Below are positions 1 to 5,577 of a stretch of 7,729 bases of DNA, one piece after another. Where the stretch lies: contig JAAYQY010000209.1 in assembly GCA_012519125.1 (NCBI GenBank), forward strand, positions 1-7,729, in the 5' to 3' direction. This DNA is from Spirochaetales bacterium. GTDB taxonomy: Bacteria > Spirochaetota > Spirochaetia > Sphaerochaetales > Sphaerochaetaceae. The notes beneath the pieces were generated by a model. The model was not told where the DNA came from, made no database searches, and worked only from the letters and a program-made list of their open reading frames with translations. Within the stretch, counting starts at the first letter, position 1. Each line of letters begins with the position of its first letter. The position numbers and the translations under genes were made by a program.

Positions 1-255
1 CTTGCTGAACTGAGTTTCTGCACAGAGATGGATACAAGCAAGGGCTTGTTCTCTCAATCCGTGCTGTAGTATTTCCGCACGCAACGCAAGCCGAGCAAAT
101 TTCAGTTGGCCCACATGCAGATCGGTAAGTATGCGATACCCATTTGATTTCCGCCTGGGCTTGGAGATGAACGACAGCTCTTCGTACAGACGTACGCTAT
201 TGGGATGTATCCCTACCATGGATGCGACCTCGCTGACAGAATAGGTTCGTTGCAT
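1..255 (-). CDS. MerR-family transcriptional regulator, N-terminal part (runs off the left edge)
   Basis: The visible 85 residues start MQRTYSVSEVASMVGIHPNS and form a MerR-type winged helix-turn-helix. The helix-turn-helix is YSVSEVASMVGIHPNSVRLY (residues 5-24), followed by the family's 'R-LYEE--FI-KPRR--NGYR-' wing and a second helical segment (HVGQLKFARLAL). In this family the HTH binds a promoter spacer as a dimer, while the C-terminal part senses the inducer. That part lies outside the window, so the ligand cannot be guessed. The ATG at 255 is supported by GGAGAAA at 264-270, 8 nt upstream. The gene lies downstream of alaS on the same strand, directly after the alaS terminator, with no visible room for its own promoter behind that terminator. 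The family call is firm; the function is unknown. Confidence 0.85.
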   Translation of the reverse strand, partial: MQRTYSVSEVASMVGIHPNSVRLYEELSFISKPRRKSNGYRILTDLHVGQLKFARLALRAEILQHGLREQALACIHLCAETQFSK

Positions 256-270
256 CTATCTCGTTTCTCC

Positions 271-315
271 AAACAAAAAAGAAGCTGTCTCACAGGGTTC
301 CACCCACAAGACAGC
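271..315 (-). terminator. Rho-independent terminator of the dprA-alaS operon
   Basis: On the minus strand, GCTGTCT (309-315) pairs perfectly with AGACAGC (284-290). Inside this is a second stem, GGGT/ACCC, closed by a 3-nt loop. The structure is followed by TTCTTTTTTG (274-283), a typical U-tract. It lies 22 nt past the alaS stop codon. The plus-strand side has no T-run, so it works only for leftward transcription. The merR ribosome-binding site begins directly after the U-tract. Confidence 0.85.
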
Positions 316-337
316 CAAGAAGATCGTCTACGTATCC

Positions 338-2134
338 TTACTTCTCCAAAATGGCCTTGATTCTTCTCACCCCGGCAGAGGAAGATTGCTCCTTGAGAAT
401 CTTGAAGTGCCCCATCTCAGAGGTGTTCTTCACATGGGGTCCCCCACACACTTCCTTGGAGTAGTCGCCGACCGAGTAGACCTTGACCTGCTCGCCGTAC
501 TTGCTGTCAAAGAAAGCGATGGCACCTGCATCACGGGCTTCTTCCAAACTCATGGTCTCGCACGTCACCTCGAGATTGCGCTCGATCTGCTCGTTGACCA
601 TGTCCTCAACCTTCTGGATCTCCTCAGAGCTCATCGGAGAGGGGTGGGTGAAGTCGAAGCGCAGACGGTCGACGGTGATGTTCGAACCCTTCTGACCGAC
701 ATGCTCGCCGAGCACAGTGCGAAGCGCCTTGTGCAGCATATGGGTTGCAGTGTGCAGGGCGGTCGTCTTCTCGCTGTGATCGGCAAGACCACCCTTGAAC
801 TGCTGCTCAGCCCCACTGCGACTGATCTCCTGGTGCTTCTCGAACGCTTCCTTGAACCCCTGCTCATCCACAGTGAAGCCATGCTCACCGGCAAGCTCAC
901 GGGTCAACTCGATGGGATAGCCGAAGGTATCGTAGAGTTTGAACGCGGTTCTGCCGCTGATCTGCCTGCTGTTGCCCTTCAAAAGATTGGGGAGCATCTT
1001 CTCAAACTCACGCTCACCCTTTGCGAGGGTTTCGCTGAACTTCGCCTCTTCCTGGGCAAGTTCCTTGAGAATGAACTCCTTGTTCTCCAGAAGCTCTGGA
1101 TAGGGCTTGCCATACAGATCAAGCACTACCAGGGCAAGTTCACCGAGGAACGAGCCTTCGATGCCCAGCTTGTGACCGTGGCGTACCGCACGCCTGATCA
1201 AGCGGCGCAGGATATAGCCCTGTCCCACATTCGAGGGAGCGACACCGCGCTGGTCGCCGAGGATGAACACACTGGTCCGCACATGGTCTGCAAGGATGCG
1301 AACCGAAATGTCGGTCTCCTCATCCTTGCCGTACACTTTGGAGGAAAGGCGTTCGATACCGGCGATGATTGAGGCAAAGACCTCTGTCTCATAGACCGAT
1401 TTCTTGCCCTGCAGGACAGCAATGGTACGCTCAATACCCATACCGGTATCAACGCACTTGCGCTCCATCTCAGAGTAAGAGCCATCGGCATTCTTCTTGT
1501 AGCCCATGAACACATCATTCCAAATCTCAAAATACTTGCCGCACTTACATCCCGGTCGGCAATCAGGACCGCAGGAGGTTCGGCCGGTATCGATGAACAT
1601 CTCACTGTCCGGACCACAGGGACCGGTCTCCCCGGCAGGGCCCCACCAGTTATCCTCACGGGGGAGGAAATAGATCCGCTCACGAGGAATTCCGTAGCTC
1701 TCCCACGCAGCAGCTGCTTCTTCGTCACGGGGAACCAGATCATCACCGGCAAATACTGTCACCGAGAGCTGGTCGATATCCAGGCCGAGCACCTCGGTGA
1801 GGAACTCAAAGCTGTAGGCGATCGCTTCTTTCTTGAAGTAGTCGCCCAAGGACCAGTTTCCGAGCATCTCAAAAAAAGTGAGATGGTGCGGATCCCCTAC
1901 GGCTTCAATGTCACCGGTGCGGATGCACTTCTGGTAGTCGGTGAGCCGTTTTCCCGAGGGGTGGTCACTGCCCAGGATGTAGGGTACCAAGGGGTGCATA
2001 CCAGCGGTGGTGAAGAGCACGGTCGGGTCATTCTCCGGGATCAGGGAAGCACCACTGATCTGCACGTGATCCTTGGAAACAAAGAAGTCAATGAATTTTT
2101 GCCGTAATTCGTTGGCGGTGAGCTGTTTTTTCAT
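338..2134 (-). CDS. alaS: Alanyl-tRNA synthetase, short spirochaete-type form
   Basis: This enzyme charges tRNA(Ala) with alanine in the cytoplasm. The 598-residue product has the class II catalytic core at the N-terminus (motif 2 region TFFEMLGNWSLGDYF, 86-100; motif 3 region GMGIERTIAVLQG, 231-243) and the tRNA-recognition segment GQGYILRRLIRRAVRHG (304-320). It also has the Zn-dependent editing site, HTATH (461-465) with CGGPH (563-567), which clears mischarged Ser/Gly. The usual bacterial enzyme is about 870-880 aa. Here the beta-barrel linker before HTATH and the whole C-terminal C-Ala domain are missing; short forms near 600 aa are known from spirochaetes. Four cysteines (188, 192, 196, 198) sit where E. 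coli has a different loop. The start MKKQLTANELRQKF was chosen by alignment with family N-termini; longer upstream readings run into dprA. It begins 34 bp after the dprA stop, so the two are probably cotranscribed, with a terminator after the stop. Confidence 0.97.
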   Translation of the reverse strand: MKKQLTANELRQKFIDFFVSKDHVQISGASLIPENDPTVLFTTAGMHPLVPYILGSDHPSGKRLTDYQKCIRTGDIEAVGDPHHLTFFEMLGNWSLGDYFKKEAIAYSFEFLTEVLGLDIDQLSVTVFAGDDLVPRDEEAAAAWESYGIPRERIYFLPREDNWWGPAGETGPCGPDSEMFIDTGRTSCGPDCRPGCKCGKYFEIWNDVFMGYKKNADGSYSEMERKCVDTGMGIERTIAVLQGKKSVYETEVFASIIAGIERLSSKVYGKDEETDISVRILADHVRTSVFILGDQRGVAPSNVGQGYILRRLIRRAVRHGHKLGIEGSFLGELALVVLDLYGKPYPELLENKEFILKELAQEEAKFSETLAKGEREFEKMLPNLLKGNSRQISGRTAFKLYDTFGYPIELTRELAGEHGFTVDEQGFKEAFEKHQEISRSGAEQQFKGGLADHSEKTTALHTATHMLHKALRTVLGEHVGQKGSNITVDRLRFDFTHPSPMSSEEIQKVEDMVNEQIERNLEVTCETMSLEEARDAGAIAFFDSKYGEQVKVYSVGDYSKEVCGGPHVKNTSEMGHFKILKEQSSSAGVRRIKAILEK

Positions 2135-2144
2135 AATACCCGAT

Positions 2145-2158
2145 AGTAGTCCCCTACT
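2145..2158 (-). promoter_or_regulatory. Small hairpin holding the only purine-rich RBS candidate of alaS
   Basis: On the minus strand AGTAG-GGGA-CTACT forms a perfect 5-bp stem with a GNRA-type GGGA tetraloop in the dprA-alaS gap. The only Shine-Dalgarno-like bases before alaS (AGGGGA) lie in this loop and stem, about 15 nt before the ATG, which is farther than usual. No U-tract follows, so it is not a terminator. A role in alaS translation is inference. Confidence 0.35.
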
Positions 2159-2168
2159 CGATTTCATG

Positions 2169-3179
2169 TCAAGGAGAGGGAGCGGAGAAGAGGTCCAGTT
2201 GCACCGGCTTTTCACGCTTCTTACCAAGAGAAAGCCGATCTTTCATTGCTTGGGTGAGAACCCGGGGAAGGTCTTCAGGCTTCTTGATGGTGAACACCCG
2301 GCTCTGGTTGGAAAACTGTCTCGGCCAAAGAACGGCGTGGTTGTTCACACTGCTTTGGTAGAGGAAAAGGTACTTCTTCTGTTCCAACGCAAAGGAAGCT
2401 TGTCTCACCGCCCCTCCCCCATCACGATCCTCAACCACAATGGAAGCAACCGAAAGTGCACTCATCAAGCGGTTGCGTAAGAGAAAGTGCCACTTCTGGG
2501 TAGTGGTGGAAGGTGCAAACCGGCTTACGACCACCCCAGACTTCGCAATCTCAGCCTGGAGTTCTGCATGCTCTGGGGGATAGGCAGAAGAGAGCGGGGT
2601 TCCGATTACCGCTATGGTGGGAGAACCGGATGCCAGAGCAGCCTTGTGGGCAACCCCATCAATTCCGAGGGCAAGGCCGCTGGTCACTATGTAGCCAGCC
2701 TTGGAAAGAGCCTGGGAGGTCTGAAGCGCAAGCTTCTTTCCTTCCAGAGAGGGAGAACGGGTGCCGATGACCGAAACCGAGGGCTCACTGAGCAGCTGTA
2801 CTCTTCCTTGCACATAGAGAAACCGGGGGCGGTAGGCGAAGCTATCCACCATCTTCGGCCATGCCGGACTGTCCCACCCAAGAATGATGGTCTTCTCATC
2901 CATCTCCTCAAACAAGGGTCGACAACGCCAATAGGCTCGGCTGACAACATCTGCATCGAGACCAAGCAGCTGTGCATAGGCATCGATATGCAAAGAGAGG
3001 GGTTCCTGCACGAGCTGCTGCCTCTCCGCCTTGGCAAAAGCCTCCAGAGCATTTGCCTCCGATCCACCGAGGCAGTTGAGCAGCGTTTCATAATTGAGGG
3101 CTTGGTGAGAAGTGGCATCCATATGCATTTCAAGCTGACTGTACCACACTTTCTGGGCTGATGAAAGGCACGATACCAT
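2169..3179 (-). CDS. dprA: DNA-processing protein DprA (Smf family) with a C-terminal clamp-binding-like tail
   Basis: DprA binds single-stranded DNA and loads RecA during transformation; it also occurs widely in bacteria not known to be competent. The Rossmann-like core is clear: SVIGTRSPSLEG (136-147), VTSGLALGIDGVAHKAAL (165-182), AVIGTPLSSAYPPEH (190-204) and FLLRNRLMSALS (232-243). The N-terminal 100 residues are helical and probably SAM-like. The motif after RNRLMSALS reads VVEDRDGGGAVRQA, where the usual form is closer to V-EA--(K)SG-(L)-TA--A, so this copy has drifted. After the core ends near residue 305 there is no DML1-type winged helix, only a basic linker and the tail VQLDLFSAPSP. 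QLDLF (327-331) matches the beta-clamp-binding consensus. The start at 3179 is preceded by GGAGGG (3190-3195, spacing 10); in-frame ATGs at 3128 and 3122 have no good RBS. It heads the dprA-alaS unit and is divergent from the DNA glycosylase. Confidence 0.93.
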   Translation of the reverse strand: MVSCLSSAQKVWYSQLEMHMDATSHQALNYETLLNCLGGSEANALEAFAKAERQQLVQEPLSLHIDAYAQLLGLDADVVSRAYWRCRPLFEEMDEKTIILGWDSPAWPKMVDSFAYRPRFLYVQGRVQLLSEPSVSVIGTRSPSLEGKKLALQTSQALSKAGYIVTSGLALGIDGVAHKAALASGSPTIAVIGTPLSSAYPPEHAELQAEIAKSGVVVSRFAPSTTTQKWHFLLRNRLMSALSVASIVVEDRDGGGAVRQASFALEQKKYLFLYQSSVNNHAVLWPRQFSNQSRVFTIKKPEDLPRVLTQAMKDRLSLGKKREKPVQLDLFSAPSP

Positions 3180-3207
3180 TGAAAGAGAGCCCTCCAGGCC
3201 CTATGCT
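3179..3207 (+). promoter_or_regulatory. Sigma70-type promoter of the DNA glycosylase gene, nearly leaderless
   Basis: The -35 box is TTGAAA (3179-3184). After a 17-nt spacer comes TATGCT (3202-3207) as -10. A start about 7 nt downstream would fall near 3214, two or three bases before the ATG at 3217, giving an almost leaderless mRNA. The -10 is one arm of the inverted repeat TATGCT-TGGG-AGCATA (3202-3217), so the minus strand also shows TATGCT, which could act as a -10 for dprA. No good -35 was seen for that direction. Confidence 0.5.
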
Positions 3208-3216
3208 TGGGAGCAT

Positions 3217-3822
3217 ATGGAAAGGGAAACAGCCTATCTGAAAACAACAGACCCACTCCTTGCAAACGTCATGGAAGCAGTCGGTCCGCTCACCCATTAC
3301 CTAGAAACAGATGGGTTTGCCTTCTTGGTTGAGGCCATCGTCGGCCAGATGCTCTCCACCAAGGCCGCAGATACCATTGCAAAGCGAGTACGGAATCTGG
3401 TCGGAGGTGAGCTCAAGCCGGAACTCCTGTCACTGACAGACGAGCAAGCGCTACGTGGGTGCGGCCTTTCCGGACGAAAGGCAAGGACAATACTGGACCT
3501 TGCCTCCTACCTCTGTACACACAAAGAGGCCTTATCACAACTTGGTACTCTCAGCGATGATGAATGCATGAAAGAACTTACGAAGCATACAGGTATAGGA
3601 GCCTGGACTGCCAAGATGTACCTGATCTTTGTGCTCGACCGACCTGACATTCTCCCCTATGAGGATGGTGCGCTGAGGCAGGCATTCTTTTCCGTGTATG
3701 GTACAAACAAAGAGGAGGCGATCAAACAACGGGGGAGACTGTGGAGTCCCTATTGTTCGATCGCCAGCAGATATCTGTATCGTTATCTCGATCTAGGTCT
3801 TACACGAGCTCGCGTGCAATAG
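3217..3822 (+). CDS. DNA-3-methyladenine glycosylase, AlkA-like HhH-GPD superfamily
   Basis: This 201-aa protein is a compact base-excision-repair glycosylase that would remove alkylated bases such as 3-methyladenine. It has the HhH-GPD layout: an N-terminal helix bundle with FLVEAIVGQMLSTKAA (36-51), helical segments around LRGCGLSGRKARTILDLA (79-96), and the helix-hairpin-helix HTGIGAWTAKM (124-134). The catalytic aspartate is probably D150 in PYEDGALRQAF, matching the Asp of AlkA. The C-terminal RLWSPYCSIASRYLYRYLD (174-192) is the family's W-PYRS-A--YLWR block, with Arg changed to Cys. The N-terminal TBP-like domain of E. coli AlkA is absent. ATG 3217 is the only sensible start; the nearest purine run, GGGAG (3209-3213), is only 3 nt away, which fits poor or leaderless initiation. 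It is the only rightward gene in the window, and its 3' end overlaps the flavodiiron gene by 23 bp. Confidence 0.88.
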   Translation: MERETAYLKTTDPLLANVMEAVGPLTHYLETDGFAFLVEAIVGQMLSTKAADTIAKRVRNLVGGELKPELLSLTDEQALRGCGLSGRKARTILDLASYLCTHKEALSQLGTLSDDECMKELTKHTGIGAWTAKMYLIFVLDRPDILPYEDGALRQAFFSVYGTNKEEAIKQRGRLWSPYCSIASRYLYRYLDLGLTRARVQ

Positions 3823-4984
3823 TCTGCATCTCGCTCAAATGCTCTTCGGTAGGGGTCCAGTTGACCTTGACCTCGCTCTCCACCACTGAGAAACCTGCCT
3901 TGGTGAGCTCTTCGCGCAATACTGCATTTCCCTCTCCACTCCAGCCGTAACTGCCGAAAACTGCTGCCTTCTTACTCTTGAACTGCAGTTCAGAGAGAAA
4001 GTGAATCCAACCAGCTACCGAGGAGAGGATGGATTTTCCCACCGTTGGAGATCCAAGAGCGATAGCCTTTGACTTGAAGACTTGGGTCATGATGTCATTC
4101 TTGTCCGTCTGGCTGATATTGAACACCTTCACCACCGTATCAGGACTGAGCGCTTGGATTTCTGTTGCAAGCGCATGAGCAAGCTTCTTGGTGCCGTCCC
4201 ACATCGTGTCATAGATGATGGTGATCTGATCCTCTTGGTAGGCATCCGACCAAGCGGCATATTTCTCCACAATCTGCAGCGGATTGTCCCGCCAAATGGC
4301 TCCATGGCTGGGAGCAATGATGTCGATGGGCAGGTTGAGTTTCACAATCTCCTCAATCTTTCGCTTCACCAAGACAGAGAAGGGGGTGAGAATATTGGCA
4401 TAGTACTTCATCGCCTCTTCTGCGAGCAGGCATTGGTCGGCCTTGTCGTTGAAGAGCTCCTCCACCCCATAATGCTGCCCAAAGGCATCGTTGGAAAAGA
4501 GAATGTTGTCACCGGTGAGATAGGTGGCCATGCTGTCAGGCCAGTGCAGCATGCGCATCTCAACAAACACGAGTTTCTTGTTATTGCCGATATCCACAGA
4601 ATCACCGGTTTTCACAACCTTGAAGTTCCACTCAGGATGGTGGTATTGGCCAACCAAGGACTTGACAGCATTTGCAGTGCAGTAGATCGGGGTCTGGGGA
4701 ATCTTCTCCATCAGGTAGGGAAGCGCTCCGCTATGGTCGACCTCCCCATGGTTCATGACGATGAAGTCAATCTTGGAGAGATCAATCTCTTTCTCCAAGT
4801 TGTCACGGAACTCCTTCTCATAGGGCTTCCAGATGGTGTCGATGAGGACGGTCTTCTCCTCCTCGATCAGATACGCATTCTGGCTCGATCCATGGTTGAT
4901 CGAATAGTCATCCCCATGGAAGGTCTTCAGCTCCCAGTCGATCCTTCCGATCCACGACACATTGTTCTTAACCGTTCGTTTCAT
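3800..4984 (-). CDS. FprA-family A-type flavoprotein (flavodiiron NO/O2 reductase, NorV/ROO type)
   Basis: Flavodiiron proteins reduce NO to N2O and/or O2 to water in the cytoplasm of anaerobes. The 394-aa product has the metallo-beta-lactamase-like diiron domain (about 1-250) followed by a flavodoxin FMN domain (about 254-394, starting ITIIYDTMWDGTKK). All diiron ligands are present: H79, E81, D83 (with H84), H147, D166 and H227. Stretches such as LTGDNILFSNDAFGQHY, KYYANILTPFS and SHGAIWRDNPLQIVE are close to E. coli NorV, but NorV's C-terminal rubredoxin domain is missing, so a separate electron donor is needed and none is encoded here. The ATG at 4984 has AAGGAG (4992-4997) at 7-nt spacing and overlaps the stop of the upstream ric remnant (ATGA), so translation was coupled. 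NO versus O2 preference cannot be read from the sequence. Expression probably comes from the FNR-box promoter upstream of the remnant. Confidence 0.95.
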   Translation of the reverse strand: MKRTVKNNVSWIGRIDWELKTFHGDDYSINHGSSQNAYLIEEEKTVLIDTIWKPYEKEFRDNLEKEIDLSKIDFIVMNHGEVDHSGALPYLMEKIPQTPIYCTANAVKSLVGQYHHPEWNFKVVKTGDSVDIGNNKKLVFVEMRMLHWPDSMATYLTGDNILFSNDAFGQHYGVEELFNDKADQCLLAEEAMKYYANILTPFSVLVKRKIEEIVKLNLPIDIIAPSHGAIWRDNPLQIVEKYAAWSDAYQEDQITIIYDTMWDGTKKLAHALATEIQALSPDTVVKVFNISQTDKNDIMTQVFKSKAIALGSPTVGKSILSSVAGWIHFLSELQFKSKKAAVFGSYGWSGEGNAVLREELTKAGFSVVESEVKVNWTPTEEHLSEMQTIARELV

Positions 4985-5487
4985 CTTGTTACTCCTTGTT
5001 CATAGAGGGAAAAGAGGATGCTGTCCTCCTTGTAGAGGTGCAAGAATACATCCTCGACCAAGCACGTGAGCAGGACATAGGTTGCTTCATAGGTGGGGCA
5101 GCTGCCCTTGGTGGCGGTGCTTCCAAAGCCCCCACCTTTGCCAGTGAAGCGGGCGTGGCTTTCTCCTTCATCAAGGAGAATACCTCCCGCTCTTCCTGCA
5201 CAAAGGGGACCAAAAGGTCAGCAGACAGCTTGAACACCGTCATCAACTCATCCTTATGGGAAGTATAGCGCACCGATAGTTTGGATGCCAGCTTTATATC
5301 AATTTCCACGAGCAACACTCTTTCATCACAACGGGGGGAGAGACTCAAGGTGGGTATTGAACTGGCCTGCCGACATCTGAGAGAACAGGTCATCGTCCGC
5401 ACAGCACCAGCCGCTCTGCTTCTGGTTGTGGAAGGTGGTTGCCAACCAGTGACGTCTGACCAGTTTTGCTACACTCACACTCTGCAT
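4981..5487 (-). pseudogene. Degraded RIC/ScdA/YtfE-type di-iron protein gene (iron-centre repair), frameshifted twice
   Basis: Intact family members (about 220-240 aa) repair Fe-S centres after NO or oxidative stress. The pieces here are as follows. From ATG 5487 (AAGGAG at 5495-5500, spacing 7) the frame reads MQSVSVAKLVRRHWLATTF and then SGWCCADDD; this aligns gap-free over 24 residues with the ScdA N-terminal domain, ending at the conserved Cys-Cys. That frame stops just after a run of six C (5333-5338). The next frame carries hemerythrin-like HKDELMTVFKLSADLL and VQEEREVFSLMKE. Near 5101 homology returns to the first frame as CPTYEATY, then LVEDVFLHLYKEDSILFSLY, with the family's HxxxE, to the stop at 4981. 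The span would encode only about 168 aa, so internal segments are also lost, and some His ligand positions are substituted (HMQKE of ScdA reads FVQEE). The stop overlaps the flavodiiron start. Sequencing error is possible but would not explain the missing segments and ligands. Confidence 0.65.
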
Positions 5488-5512
5488 GATGCATCTCCTT
5501 GTCCAACTTGTA

Positions 5513-5561
5513 TGAGCTGAGTGTAGGCAAGAAGCAGAGTACGGAATATGATTCAAATCAA
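5513..5561 (-). promoter_or_regulatory. FNR-type box and class II promoter for the ric remnant-flavodiiron operon
   Basis: On the minus strand TTGAT-TTGA-ATCAT (5548-5561) matches the FNR consensus TTGAT-N4-ATCAA at 9 of 10 bases. A -10-like TACACT lies at 5520-5525, with 22 nt between box and -10. This puts the box centre 41.5 bp upstream of a start near 5513, the classic class II activation position. The leader would be about 26 nt and contain the AAGGAG site. The FNR-type regulator gene ends only 16 bp upstream of the box. The box could also respond to another Crp/Fnr protein. Confidence 0.65.
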
Positions 5562-5577
5562 TTTTGCCAAAATCTTT

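Noticed and set aside
386..1372. Long plus-strand open frame (328 codons) opposite alaS
   Set aside because: It is the antisense shadow of a clearly conserved alaS; its translation is Leu-rich low-information sequence with no family features, RBS or promoter.
2135..2168. T-box or other riboswitch ahead of alaS
   Set aside because: The gap is only 34 bp, far too short, and contains only the small hairpin.
2487..3161. Plus-strand open frame opposite dprA
   Set aside because: Antisense to conserved DprA motifs, with no recognisable domain or RBS.
4890..4915. A second FNR-like site containing TTGAT within the flavodiiron gene
   Set aside because: Only one half-site fits and it lies inside coding sequence; the other half does not match.
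4082..5005. Long plus-strand open frame (307 codons) opposite the flavodiiron gene
   Set aside because: Every flavodiiron ligand is on the minus strand; the plus reading is a shadow produced by codon bias.
4996..5268. Plus-strand 90-codon open frame with a Gly/Ala-rich stretch
   Set aside because: It is antisense to the ric-like remnant, without RBS or family similarity.
5230..5340. Programmed frameshifting or TGA recoding in the ric-like gene
   Set aside because: Two opposite shifts would be needed, the C-run has no partner pseudoknot or stimulatory SD that I can see, and ligands and segments are lost, so decay is simpler.
4989..5402. A stand-alone 137-aa protein in the middle frame of the ric-like region
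   Set aside because: Only its central part resembles the hemerythrin domain; its beginning and its Pro/Ala/Ser-rich end are out-of-frame readings of the neighbouring segments, and no RBS precedes it.
5326..5556. A stand-alone 76-aa protein starting at 5556
   Set aside because: The part from the internal ATG 5487, which has the good RBS, is the N-terminal fragment of the ric-like gene; the upstream extension would lie over the FNR box and promoter.
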